NCBI GenBank assembly: GCA_937911965.1
Contig: CALDPL010000477.1
Location: 1-18,506, forward strand
Source of the DNA: an uncultured Allomuricauda sp.
Lineage (GTDB): Bacteria; Bacteroidota; Bacteroidia; Flavobacteriales; Flavobacteriaceae
DNA length: 18,506 nucleotides
Direction of reading: 5' to 3'
Numbering within the stretch: the first letter of the stretch is position 1; each line of letters opens with the position of its first letter. The position numbers and the translations under genes are program-made. Shown here piece after piece: positions 7,289-15,130 of this stretch. The notes beneath the pieces were generated by a model that was given only the letters and a program-made list of their open reading frames with translations, was not told where the DNA came from and made no database searches.

Positions 7289-7366
7289 TTATGCCCCCTC
7301 GCATGAAGTAAGGAATGGCCGCATCCATTGGATTGACGCCCTTCCCCGGAACGAGAGGGGGCATAA
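7289..7366. repeat. 12-bp inverted repeat in the leader of the DUF4199 gene
   Basis: TTATGCCCCCTC at 7289-7300 is matched by its exact reverse complement GAGGGGGCATAA at 7355-7366, with 54 bases between the arms. It lies between the SPW gene and the DUF4199 gene, ending 24 bp before the latter's start. No T-tract follows the right arm, so it is not an ordinary terminator. It could be a leader RNA structure, a protein-binding pair, or the ends of a lost tiny element. Confidence 0.5.
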
Positions 7367-7390
7367 TTGGAATCGACAAAATAAAAAACT

Positions 7391-7855
7391 ATGGAAAACA
7401 GACGTCTACCTTTGGTATACGGGCTTTATATGGCCGCTGCCGCCATAGCGTATTTTTTGATTTTGTCCCTGTTCGGACTTCATCGGCATCCCGTTTTGAG
7501 CGTGGTAAATTTGGCGATCTATGGAGTGGGACAGTTTATGTTGGTATCCAAATTCAAGGCCGGGGCCCGGGGAACCTTTAAATATGAAGAGGGATTTTGG
7601 GCGATGTTCAGGGCAGGGGTCATAGCCACCATCGTCATATGCATTTTCTTTCTCCTGTACATTACAGAACTCAACCCCGGGTTCTTGCAGGAATTGTTGA
7701 CCACCTGGAAGGAGGAATACGATCTGAGGGTGGGCCCCGTCATTCTGGGCATCGCCTTGATGGGCATTTCCACAAGCCTGGTATTCTCCCTGGTCCATAT
7801 GCAGCTTTTCAAACCGAGTTGGAATACCAAGGAAGGAAAGAAACATACACTATAG
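7391..7855 (+). CDS. DUF4199 domain membrane protein
   Basis: The 154-residue protein has four predicted membrane helices (about 8-26, 32-52, 71-92, 116-138). Its layout is that of DUF4199, a Bacteroidota-restricted family: a short first helix pair, then the conserved FKYEEGFWAMFRAGVIATI (62-80) at the start of helix three, a soluble loop with TELNPGFLQELL, and a final helix pair. The function is unknown. It stands alone behind a leader that contains a long inverted repeat, within the series of stress- and envelope-related genes. The restriction of the family to Bacteroidota is one of the better clues to the source organism. Confidence 0.8.
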   Translation: MENRRLPLVYGLYMAAAAIAYFLILSLFGLHRHPVLSVVNLAIYGVGQFMLVSKFKAGARGTFKYEEGFWAMFRAGVIATIVICIFFLLYITELNPGFLQELLTTWKEEYDLRVGPVILGIALMGISTSLVFSLVHMQLFKPSWNTKEGKKHTL

Positions 7856-8057
7856 GCCAAGGCGGCCGTCACAAGATTTTTTGTCCCTGGACACCAATAC
7901 CATCCGAAACGCATCTTTTTGGGTCAATCCCTATGGGGAATCCCCTTTATTTTTATAGCGCCCTCATGGGGTCTGGAACATGGACCACTCTTTGCTTGCA
8001 TGCCAAGGGAAGTGCACGGTTTCGGGACCCCTGGCGCAAAGGAAAAAACATGATCCC

Positions 8058-8621
8058 ATGGACAACAGATTGAAGGACAAAAAGATTGCCATTATGGCCA
8101 CGGACGGTTTCGAGCCATCCGAACTTTTCGAGCCCTTGGAGGTGCTAAGGGCCGCCGGTGCCACTGTGGACATAGTCTCGGACCGGGAAGGGGAGATCAG
8201 GGCATGGGACAAAAGCAATTGGGGAAAATGCATCCCCGTGGACCTCAAGGTGGATTCGGCCCACTCCCTGAATTACCATGCCCTGGTCCTGCCGGGAGGG
8301 GTAATGAACCCCGACCAACTCAGGACCCATACCGTGGCGGTCAACTTTGTCAAGGCCTTTTTTGAAAAGTCAAAAATCGTGGCCGCCATTTGTCATGCCC
8401 CCTGGTTGCTGATAAATGCGGGGCATATCGAGGGGCGCAGGGTCACTTCCTCCAAAAGCATCCGCTTGGATGTCATCAATGCCGGAGGGCTGTGGATCGA
8501 TGAAGCGGTAGTGGTCGACAACGGATTGATCACGAGCAGGAAACCCGCGGACCTACCGGCCTTTTGCAAGGCCCTTGTCGATCTGCTCCTCGAGGAAAGG
8601 GAAGGGAAATACCACACATAG
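8058..8621 (+). CDS. PfpI/DJ-1-type protein (type 1 glutamine amidotransferase-like)
   Basis: From ATG 8058 the protein has 187 residues: KKIAIMATDGFEPSELFEP (8-26) with the conserved glutamate at 19, LVLPGGVMNPDQLR (77-89), and VAAICHAPWLLINAG (108-122) with the nucleophile elbow Cys112-His113. These match the PfpI/YhbO/YfkM group, which includes Bacillus general stress protein 18 and proteins proposed to act as proteases, chaperones or deglycases; activity here is not settled. The frame stays open upstream to 7980, but the extra 26 residues have no family match, so the internal start is preferred. The gene converges on the flavoreductase gene, with only 12 bp between stops and no terminator visible. 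Confidence 0.9.
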   Translation: MDNRLKDKKIAIMATDGFEPSELFEPLEVLRAAGATVDIVSDREGEIRAWDKSNWGKCIPVDLKVDSAHSLNYHALVLPGGVMNPDQLRTHTVAVNFVKAFFEKSKIVAAICHAPWLLINAGHIEGRRVTSSKSIRLDVINAGGLWIDEAVVVDNGLITSRKPADLPAFCKALVDLLLEEREGKYHT

Positions 8622-8633
8622 AAGGGGGAGGGA

Positions 8634-9303
8634 TCAGGAAACCTCCTGTACGATCTTTTCGTCCTTCACCCCGAGATCTTTCAGATCCATAACCACTTGG
8701 TCCACCATTTCCGGGGGTCCGCAGACATAAAAGTATTGTGAAAAATCCAAGATCAGGGACCTTAAAAAATCCTTGTCGATCATGCCGTAGGCATGTTCCG
8801 CGGTTCGCTCCTGTGAAAGAACGTTGAAAAAATCCTTCCCCAACATCCGGTCAAATTCATCTTTGAGAAAAAATATCCTGCTCCTTCTTATTGGCAAAGA
8901 CCAGGATGTTCCCATCGATCTTGCCTTGGTCCTCCAAGGACCTGAGGATTGCGATGAAGGGTGTTGCCCCGGCTCCTCCGGCCAAAAAGGTTCCCTTCCC
9001 CTTATAGGTGATCGCCCCGAAAACCTCCCTTAAGATGAGCTCCTCCCCAACTTCCTGCCGGGAAAGCATTTCGGTCACCCCCTTGTGTTCGGGATAGACC
9101 TTGATTGTAAACTCCAGATCTGGAGAGGAGGGAAGATTGGTAAAGGTAAAGGGCCTTTTTTCGGCCCTCCATTCCCCTTGGTTGATCGATAGTTCTGTGG
9201 CCTGTCCCGGCCGGTAGTCATAGCCATTGGGTTTCTCGGTCCGGATGCCCAGGACGTTGTAATTGACCCACTCTATGGATTTGATCGGTACGATATGTTC
9301 CAT
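8634..9303 (-). pseudogene. Flavodoxin reductase-like FAD/NAD(P) oxidoreductase, split by a one-base frameshift
   Basis: From ATG 9303 the sequence reads as a ferredoxin-NADP-reductase-fold enzyme: RPGQATELSI (31-40), the FAD motif RPFTFTNLP (50-58), then FLAGGAGATPFIAILRSL (106-123), the NAD(P) loop. After NKKEQDIF the frame is lost at six T on the minus strand (8868-8873) and stops at codon 149. The other frame continues LKDEFDRMLGKDFFNVLSQE, to YFYVCGPPEMVDQVVMDL and the stop at 8634-8636, a normal C-terminus for the family. With five T the protein would be one piece of about 222 residues. A usual -1 ribosomal slip would not repair it; a +1 shift or loss of one T would. Every other landmark is intact, so a read error or very recent mutation is likely. 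It would move electrons between NAD(P)H and an unknown acceptor. Confidence 0.78.
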
Positions 9304-9749
9304 TTTGCTCTCTTTTTGTTCTCTAGAAGCGATTTGTGATTATGGTCGCGCTAATGGGGCCCAATCGGTTCCCATCCGAAATAAGTTCAATTGGAAAGAA
9401 TAAGATGACTCCAAAGGATCGATTGTTGATCCAATAGGGCACAGTGGGATTTTTGAAAGGGACAAAACGCTACCTTGAAGGATGGATTGCCCCAGATTCG
9501 AACAAAGGGGAAAGGGAACCCCTATGCAATTGAGCGTCCCAATGCCCTGAGGATTACATCGGCTCCCGATATGGGTATGGCCTTTCGATCTGGCCCAAGT
9601 TCCAAAGGCGCTCCCGGGACCCCGATGTACCCTCCTCCCCCAGGGATGGGACGTTCTTTTTTACATCAATGTTTTGTGCATTGCGATCAATGTCCCGCCT
9701 TGATTGTACCTAATTTCGAGTCAGTACTAATCTTTAAAACAATAGACTT
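9304..9749. other. 446-bp intergenic region with no gene
   Basis: This region lies between the divergent flavoreductase gene (minus) and the DUF892 gene (plus), so it must carry both promoters. A frame at 9475-9753 is open on the plus strand but is proline- and glycine-rich and low in structure, and I do not accept it as a gene. Small hairpins are present (GGATC/GATCC at 9416-9432; AGGGG/CCCCT near 9504-9521). The most regular structure is the ATCAATG repeat, given separately. No tRNA, small RNA or insertion sequence was recognised. Confidence 0.6.
9665..9692. promoter_or_regulatory. Possible operator: ATCAATG repeated 21 bp apart with an inverted half-site between
   Basis: ATCAATG occurs at 9665-9671 and 9686-9692, a spacing of 21 bp, or two helical turns. 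Between them lies the reverse half CATTG at 9679-9683, so CATTG-CGAT-CAATG forms a dyad. The group sits 58-85 bp upstream of the DUF892 start, where a regulator site would be expected. No protein can be named for it. Confidence 0.3.
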
Positions 9750-10244
9750 ATGAAAACATTGGATGAATTGTTCGAACATCAGTTGATGGATCTTCACAGC
9801 GCCGAAAAGCAGTTGGTGGAGGCCTTGCCCAAAATGGCCAAAAAGGCCAACGATCCCAAATTGCAAAAGGCATTTGAAAGCCATTTGGAGGAAACCAAAC
9901 AGCAGAAAACACGTTTGGAGGAAATTTGTGAAGAGTTGGGTATTTCCGCTGAAGGGGAAAAATGCAAGGCCATGGAAGGATTGATCCGCGAGGCCAAGGA
10001 TTTTATGGACGAAGCCGAAAACGACCAGGTAATGGATGCCGGGTTGATCGCGGAGGCACAACGGGCGGAGCACTATGAGATTTCCGCTTATGGAACGGCG
10101 GTTCGCTATGCCAAGGAACTCGGGCACAACGACATTGCCGAAAAACTGCAGTACTCCCTGGACGAGGAATACGGTGCCGACGGCAAGCTTACCAAGCTGG
10201 CCGAGGGAAGGTTGAACAAAAGGGCCATGGAAGAAGGGGCCTAG
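9750..10244 (+). CDS. Ferritin-like DUF892 protein (YciE/YciF type)
   Basis: The 164-residue, all-helical protein has the family pattern throughout: MKTLDELFEHQLMDLHSAEK (1-20) with the first metal-ligand-type glutamate at 19, FESHLEETKQQ (42-52), CKAMEGLI (72-79), then AEAQRAEHYEISAYG (101-115) and LDEEYGAD (137-144). These glutamates and aspartates line the di-metal site of the four-helix bundle. In Enterobacteria yciE and yciF belong to the RpoS general stress regulon; the biochemical job is still unclear. A ferritin-like DUF2383 protein lies about 1.1 kb away on the other strand. A clear 446-bp upstream region with an operator-like repeat precedes it. Length is normal, with no defects. 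Confidence 0.92.
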   Translation: MKTLDELFEHQLMDLHSAEKQLVEALPKMAKKANDPKLQKAFESHLEETKQQKTRLEEICEELGISAEGEKCKAMEGLIREAKDFMDEAENDQVMDAGLIAEAQRAEHYEISAYGTAVRYAKELGHNDIAEKLQYSLDEEYGADGKLTKLAEGRLNKRAMEEGA

Positions 10245-10270
10245 GGGTCCGGCACATCAAAAGGCTGCAT

Positions 10271-10305
10271 TCGGTGCCCGCCCCCAGGGCAGGCATCGGT
10301 GCCCG
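10271..10305. repeat. Direct repeat that allows two alternative hairpins
   Basis: TCGGTGCCCG occurs at 10271-10280 and 10296-10305. GGGCA (10287-10291) lies between them and can pair with TGCCC of either copy (10275-10279 or 10300-10304), but not both. It sits between the DUF892 stop and the SDR start. The stems are only 5 bp, so a switch is possible but weakly supported. Confidence 0.35.
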
Positions 10306-10359
10306 TGTGCCTACTCCCATGGGGACTTAGCTTCTTAAGAACAAACAAAACACTTGCTC

Positions 10360-11208
10360 ATGGATAAACCAAAGGAATTCCCCGATCAACACCAATCGCA
10401 GCCCGGGGATCAGCACAAAATGCGACCGGAGCCCGAAATCATAGGGGAACAGTACAGGGGCAGCCAAAAACTTCAGGGAAAAAAGGCCCTGATCAGTGGG
10501 GGGGACAGTGGCATCGGCAGAAGCGTGGCCGTGCATTTCGCCCGGGAAGGCGCCGATATTGCCCTCATCCATCTCAAGGAAGATCGGGACGCCCGGACCA
10601 CCCGTGGGATGGTGGAACGGGAAGGCGGCAAGTGCGTAATATTGCACGGGGACCTGAAACAGGAATCGTTCTGCAAGACCGCCGTGGAGCAATGCGTAGC
10701 GGAACTCGGGGGACTGAACATTCTGGTGAACAATGCGGCCGTACAATTTCCCCAGGACCGCTTGGAGGACATTTCCACGGAGCAATTGGAGACCACCTTC
10801 AATACCAATTTCCATTCCTATTTCCACCTTACCAAATACGCCCTGCACCATCTTGGCGAAAACGATGCGATAATCAACACCAGTTCGGTCACCGCCTATA
10901 GGGGCAATGAACATTTGGTGGATTACTCCAGTACCAAGGGGGCCATTGTCAGTTTTACCCGTGCGCTGTCCAAGATGTTGGCCAAACGCAAGATCCGGGT
11001 CAACGGGGTCGCACCGGGGCCGATATGGACCCCTCTTATTCCCGCAAGTTTTGATGACGTCACCAAATTTGGACAACAGACCCCCATGGGACGGGCGGGA
11101 CAACCCAGTGAAGTGGCCCCGGCCTATGTCTTTTTGGCCTGTGGGGACAGCAGCTACATCAGCGGCCAGTTCATCCATGTCAATGGGGGCGAAATCATAG
11201 GGGGGTAG
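10360..11208 (+). CDS. SDR-family oxidoreductase of the YdaD/YhdF general-stress type
   Basis: A 282-residue classical short-chain dehydrogenase with a long polar N-terminal extension (MDKPKEFPDQHQSQPGDQHK onward) seen in the YdaD/YhdF/YghA group; YdaD is a sigma-B-controlled general stress protein in Bacillus. Motifs: SGGDSGIG (46-53) for the cofactor, NNAA (124-127), Ser175/176 in NTSSVTAYRG, and the catalytic pair Tyr189-Lys193 in DYSSTKGA. GPIWTPLIPAS (220-230) is the usual mobile loop. ATG 10360 is chosen; a TTG six bases earlier is also in frame. The substrate is unknown. It ends in a strong hairpin facing the DUF2383 gene. Confidence 0.9.
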   Translation: MDKPKEFPDQHQSQPGDQHKMRPEPEIIGEQYRGSQKLQGKKALISGGDSGIGRSVAVHFAREGADIALIHLKEDRDARTTRGMVEREGGKCVILHGDLKQESFCKTAVEQCVAELGGLNILVNNAAVQFPQDRLEDISTEQLETTFNTNFHSYFHLTKYALHHLGENDAIINTSSVTAYRGNEHLVDYSSTKGAIVSFTRALSKMLAKRKIRVNGVAPGPIWTPLIPASFDDVTKFGQQTPMGRAGQPSEVAPAYVFLACGDSSYISGQFIHVNGGEIIGG

Positions 11209-11272
11209 GGACCTACCTTAACAAAGGGATTTTTGAATTCTCGGGGAACGGGAGCGGTTTCCAAAAATGGAC

Positions 11273-11307
11273 AAAGGGGAAGGACCGAATGGTCGGCTTC
11301 CCCTTTT
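11273..11307. terminator. Strong two-way terminator between the SDR and DUF2383 genes
   Basis: AAAGGGGAAG (11273-11282) pairs perfectly with CTTCCCCTTT (11297-11306), and inside it GACC pairs with GGTC around a GAAT loop, with a GG bulge on one side. The plus strand ends in four T; the minus strand has TTT then, after a short gap, TTTTT. It lies between two convergent genes and probably ends both transcripts. Confidence 0.8.
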
Positions 11308-11334
11308 AATTGATATCGCGGATGGATACCCCGA

Positions 11335-11790
11335 TCAAGCCATCGCCACCAAGCGTTCAAAAGTGGAAAGGTTGGCGGATATCGTGCCCATTTGTTGGGT
11401 GAGCAAGACTTCGGTACTGCTGGGCAAATTGGGCATTTCCAGCACCTCCCGATAATCTTCCAGGGCGGCTTTCTCACCATTGATGGCCTCCTTTAACATG
11501 GTCTTGTCATTGTTGTTTGAGAAAAAGGCCTTTACATCGATCCAGCCCCGTTGGAGCATGCCACCGGCCGTTCCCTCATTGTCCCCGTCCAGGGCAAAAC
11601 TCTTCATTTCAATTTTAAGGTCGTACCCAAAACCGTTGCGCTCCACGGATTTCTGGGAAAAAAAGTCTTTCAGATCGCCACTGTTTGCGTGTTCCGCAGC
11701 TTTTTCGAACAGCTTTTCGGCGTCCTTGTTTTTTTCCAGAAGGTCCTCGAGTCTTCCTTCCATCACCTCGGTATATTCCAAATTTTTCAT
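11335..11790 (-). CDS. DUF2383 / PA2169-family four-helix-bundle (ferritin-like) protein
   Basis: From the internal ATG at 11790 the protein has 151 residues and starts MKNLEYTEVMEGRLEDLLEK. It is almost entirely helical and acidic, with SGDLKDFFSQKSVERNGFG (38-56), RGWIDVKAFF (81-90) and NGEKAALEDYREVLEMPNLP matching the PA2169/DUF2383 pattern of four helices with glutamates facing the core. The frame is open 26 codons further upstream, but that part has no family match. Function is unknown; the fold is related to ferritins. It is a single gene, convergent with the SDR. Its position beside DUF892 is notable. Confidence 0.85.
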   Translation of the reverse strand: MKNLEYTEVMEGRLEDLLEKNKDAEKLFEKAAEHANSGDLKDFFSQKSVERNGFGYDLKIEMKSFALDGDNEGTAGGMLQRGWIDVKAFFSNNNDKTMLKEAINGEKAALEDYREVLEMPNLPSSTEVLLTQQMGTISANLSTFERLVAMA

Positions 11791-11965
11791 AGTTAAGGGT
11801 TTTAAGATTTGATGATAACTTGTTATGGGATGCATATCAATTGACATCCTGAAATTAAAATTACCCAAGGATTACCATGGAGATCTATCCTATACGGCCC
11901 AATATTGACCCGATTGCAAGGGTGGGGGAAGGGAGGGTCCGCCGGATAGGGGGCATACCAAGGGT

Positions 11966-13045
11966 TCATGGCCCATCAGGCCGATAATTCTTTAAAAGCT
12001 TGAGCATTTGGGCCTCAGAGGAAGAAAAGTACTTCCTTTTCCCGGACCGTTTTTCAGCCTGTTCGAAATAGTTCCGGATCGAACCGTCCCGGTATGCCGA
12101 GTCCAAATAAGGGTGTACGTAGTGGTTCCTGCAAACACTCACGGTATTCCCCAAGGCCTTTGCCGCAGCCCCATAGGCCTGGGCGAGGGTCTCCCGGACC
12201 TCCTTCTCCTCTAGGGAACATCCCTTTTCCATCAGGGTGTCGAAGAAGATCAGGGAAGCGCCCCAGGACCTAAAATCCTTGGCGGTGAAATGATCGTTCC
12301 CGATCTGGTGCAGGTAGGCATTCACCTCGGAGCTGTCCAGGGACCGTTTTTCGCCTTCCGGTCCGTAATACTGGAAGAGTTCCCAACCGGGGATATCCAT
12401 GGATCGTTGGACCAATCGCATCAACTTTTTATTGCGGATGCCCACAATATGCCTTTTCCCCTTTTTTCCTGTGAATTCAAATTTCATGCTGCTCCGCCCC
12501 ATTTCAACATGTCTTTTGCGAAGGGTCGAAAGTCCAAAGGTCTTGTTCTCCCTGGCGTATTGTTCATTCCCGATCCTGATGTGGGTCTCTTCCATAAGGC
12601 TGATGACCAATGCCATGACCTTGGAACTCGGCCAGCCCTTCTGGGCCAGATCATCGACCACTCGGGCCCTGATTAAGGGCAATATTTGGCCGAAGGCCGC
12701 CATATTGTAGAACCTGGTCTGTTTGCGGATCTTGGACCACTGGGGATGGTAACGGTATTGCTTCCGATCTCTCTTGTCACGGCCCACGGCCTGTAGGTGC
12801 CCGTTGGTAAGATCGGTGATCCTCACATGTTCCCAGGCAGGGGGAATGGCCAGCTTGCGGATGCGTTGGAGCTGTTCTTTGTCTTTCAGGGGCCGTCCCC
12901 CCAACCGATAAGAAAATCCCTTGCCGCGGCGTATGCGTCGAATGGGAAAGTCCCGGTCCTCAACATACACCAGGTCATACCTCGGCAATGCGGTTTGTGG
13001 GGTCTCCAACAATTGGTTCAACTGCTCCTTTCGCGACATGGCCAT
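11966..13045 (-). CDS. DNA topoisomerase IB (poxvirus-like bacterial type)
   Basis: A 359-residue type IB topoisomerase that relaxes supercoils through a 3'-phosphotyrosine link and needs neither ATP nor metal. The small N-terminal domain covers about 1-95, with LPRYDLVYVEDRDFPIRRIR. In the catalytic domain, HIRIGNEQYARENKTFGL (155-172) has the active arginine at 157, FTGKKGKRH (191-199) the active lysine, DFRSWGAS (257-264) the second arginine at 259, and LGNTVSVCRNHYVHPYL (298-314) Asn300 and the nucleophile Tyr309. Asparagine instead of histidine at 300 is normal in bacterial members such as that of Deinococcus. The start may be ATG 13045 or ATG 13039 (MSRKEQL). It is last in the minus-strand series, 45 bp after the UbiB-like gene. 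Confidence 0.93.
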   Translation of the reverse strand: MAMSRKEQLNQLLETPQTALPRYDLVYVEDRDFPIRRIRRGKGFSYRLGGRPLKDKEQLQRIRKLAIPPAWEHVRITDLTNGHLQAVGRDKRDRKQYRYHPQWSKIRKQTRFYNMAAFGQILPLIRARVVDDLAQKGWPSSKVMALVISLMEETHIRIGNEQYARENKTFGLSTLRKRHVEMGRSSMKFEFTGKKGKRHIVGIRNKKLMRLVQRSMDIPGWELFQYYGPEGEKRSLDSSEVNAYLHQIGNDHFTAKDFRSWGASLIFFDTLMEKGCSLEEKEVRETLAQAYGAAAKALGNTVSVCRNHYVHPYLDSAYRDGSIRNYFEQAEKRSGKRKYFSSSEAQMLKLLKNYRPDGP

Positions 13046-13090
13046 CCAGCATTTGAAAGTGAAATCAGGGAGGTCTCCAAGGACCGGCCC

Positions 13091-14755
13091 CTAAGAGGGC
13101 GGGGATTTTTCATCGTTGAAAAGTATGGTCAGCGAAAGGGCGATTCCCCCCAAAACGGCCAGAAGGAAAAAAACCATGGCCAAAGCGGGATACCCCAGCA
13201 CCGTATAGTCGGAAGGGAGTTGCATCAAAAGGGCCGCCCCCAAGATCATGGCCGCAATGATCAGCCCGAGGGCGATTCGGTTGGCCACTTTTTGAAAACC
13301 GTCGGTGACCCGCTTTTCATTGATCGCCTCGATCCTGATCTTAAAGTTGTTCTCGGCAAAATGCCTGCTGATATCGTCCAGACGTTTAGGAAGCCTATGG
13401 GCAAGCCGTTTTCCGTCCAGGAACAGCGGCAATATGCTTTTGAGGTCGAAATCCTCCTTCACCCTATCCTTGAAAAGGTCCAAAAGATTCTTTTCAATGG
13501 CCTCCTGCAGGTTGAAGGAAGGCTGCAGTCCCATGATTATGGGTTCCAGGTTCAGCAGTACCTTTCCCAGGATATTGATGGCCATGGGCAGGCCCACATA
13601 GTGCTCGGCGGCAATGCGGTTCAACCGGATCAACATCCGGCCCACCTCCATATCCCTGTTCTCGCCGTTGGGCCGGTTTACCACAAGGGACCCAATTTCC
13701 TTTTTGAAGTCGACCAGATCGCTTCCGTTCCTCACTTCACTCAGGGCCAGCAGGGTCCCCGCCACGCCATGGGAATCCCTATTGGTCAGGGCGAGCAGCA
13801 ATTGAATGAGGTGGTCCCCCATGTTTTTGGAAAACCTGGCGACCATCCCAAGATCGATGAGCGCGATCTTGTGGTCCCGGGTATAGAGCACATTTCCGGG
13901 ATGGGGATCCACGTGTACAAAACCGTCCTTGAGAATTTGTTGGAGGTATGCCGTCACCAAGGTTTGGGCCAATTCCCCCGGATCGGGTTCCATGGAGGAT
14001 GTGGGCACTTCGGTGATCTTGGTCCCATCGATGAACTGCATGCACAGGACCGCCTTGGAAGAATGGTCCAATATGGGCAGGGGGACCACCAAATCCTCGA
14101 ACCGCTCCAGGTTGTGGTGCAGTTCCAGCAGGTTTCCCGCCTCCAATTCATAGTCCAGTTCATTCCACAGCACCTGCCGCATTTCATCCAGAATATCATC
14201 AAAGGCATATTTTTTGGCCACTTCCGAGTGTTTTACGGCCAGGGAGATCATTTTTTCCAAGGTCTGTATATCCTGGGCAAACCGTTCCCGGATCCCCGGG
14301 CGTTGGACCTTGACGGCCACGGCTTCCCCGTCATGCAACACCGCTCGATGGACCTGCCCAATGGAGGCACAGGCCAAGGGTTCCCGATGAAATTTCCTGA
14401 AGGCCGCCTCCAGGGCCATGCCCAGTTCAGACTCGACGACTTCCCTGATTTCCGAAAATTCAATCGGCGGCACGTTGTCCTGGAGCTCGGACAGGGCATT
14501 TAGATATGCCCTTGGGAGCAGGTCGGACCTGGTGGACAACAACTGTCCCAATTTGATATAGGTGGGCCCCATTCCCTTGAGGTCCTCCACAAATTCCTTT
14601 GGGGATCCCTCGAAATCCCCCTGGGCTTCCCCGTTGGATCCTTCTTGGAAGGCATTGGCGGTGGCCTGGGTAAACATCCCATTGTTCCAATATTTGAGCA
14701 TAAAGCCCAAAAACTTCCAGTAGCCTTCCGCCTTGCCTTTAAATGGGGATTTCAT
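13091..14755 (-). CDS. UbiB/AarF/ABC1-family atypical kinase
   Basis: A 554-residue membrane-anchored member of the UbiB/ADCK family. Key elements in order: the KxGQ motif in YIKLGQLLSTRSDLLP (66-81), the alanine-rich loop form ACASIGQVH (128-136), the ATP lysine in VAVKVQRPG (146-154), NELDYELEAGN (198-208), the catalytic loop FVHVDPHPGNVL (279-290), and LIDLGM (299-304) in place of kinase DFG. Two hydrophobic helices at the end (about 490-545) anchor it in the membrane. UbiB supports ubiquinone synthesis in Proteobacteria; flavobacteria use menaquinone, so the role here is likely lipid or quinone homeostasis, but this is inference. It lies between dodecin and topoisomerase IB. The 42-bp gap to dodecin has a small hairpin (14779-14791). 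Confidence 0.92.
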   Translation of the reverse strand: MKSPFKGKAEGYWKFLGFMLKYWNNGMFTQATANAFQEGSNGEAQGDFEGSPKEFVEDLKGMGPTYIKLGQLLSTRSDLLPRAYLNALSELQDNVPPIEFSEIREVVESELGMALEAAFRKFHREPLACASIGQVHRAVLHDGEAVAVKVQRPGIRERFAQDIQTLEKMISLAVKHSEVAKKYAFDDILDEMRQVLWNELDYELEAGNLLELHHNLERFEDLVVPLPILDHSSKAVLCMQFIDGTKITEVPTSSMEPDPGELAQTLVTAYLQQILKDGFVHVDPHPGNVLYTRDHKIALIDLGMVARFSKNMGDHLIQLLLALTNRDSHGVAGTLLALSEVRNGSDLVDFKKEIGSLVVNRPNGENRDMEVGRMLIRLNRIAAEHYVGLPMAINILGKVLLNLEPIIMGLQPSFNLQEAIEKNLLDLFKDRVKEDFDLKSILPLFLDGKRLAHRLPKRLDDISRHFAENNFKIRIEAINEKRVTDGFQKVANRIALGLIIAAMILGAALLMQLPSDYTVLGYPALAMVFFLLAVLGGIALSLTILFNDEKSPPS

Positions 14756-14797
14756 GATTTGTTCCGTCTTTTGGAATTGGGGCCATGCCCCATGGGA

Positions 14798-15007
14798 TCA
14801 TCTTTGATTGTCCACTTCAAAGGAAATCTTGGCGATGACCCCGTAGGTTGAAATCTTGTTGTTTTCCACCTTTGCCTTCATTTCCTTGATATAGATGGAC
14901 TTGATGTTCTGTACGCTCTTGGAGGCTTCACTCACTGCGTTCTGGGCCGCATCGTCAAAACTTTTGTTCGAACTTGCGATGACTTCGATTACCTTGATAA
15001 TGTGCAT
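14798..15007 (-). CDS. Dodecin family protein
   Basis: This 69-residue protein matches dodecins from end to end: HIIKVIEVIASSNKSFDDAA (2-21), a helix with AVSEASKSV, the strand IKSIYIKEMKA (35-45), then VENNKISTYGVIAKISFEV. Dodecins form hollow twelve-subunit spheres that store flavin or its breakdown products. In flavin-binding members a tryptophan in the central strand stacks on the ligand; here the matching position is tyrosine (Tyr39). The protein may bind weakly, bind another ligand, or not bind at all. It is encoded between MgtC and the UbiB-like kinase on the minus strand, with 123 bp upstream that could hold its own promoter. Confidence 0.9.
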   Translation of the reverse strand: MHIIKVIEVIASSNKSFDDAAQNAVSEASKSVQNIKSIYIKEMKAKVENNKISTYGVIAKISFEVDNQR

Positions 15008-15130
15008 AATATTTGATTTAAAGGGTTTATGCCGCTAAGGTATTGGATGCCGCAGGGGCCGATGGTCGCATTCGAACAAAAAGTTGCCCCTAAGATGTGG
15101 ATGGCCTTCTGTAGGGGCGGTCAAAAGGAC

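Noticed and set aside
9475..9753. 92-codon plus-strand frame in the 446-bp gap
   Set aside because: Proline-, glycine- and serine-rich with no structure; it runs past the start of the DUF892 gene in another frame.
12797..14503. A 568-codon plus-strand frame opposite the UbiB-like and topoisomerase genes
   Set aside because: It mirrors two real genes with clear catalytic motifs, is rich in histidine, glutamine, glycine and proline, and shows no domain. Long antisense frames of this kind come from codon bias.
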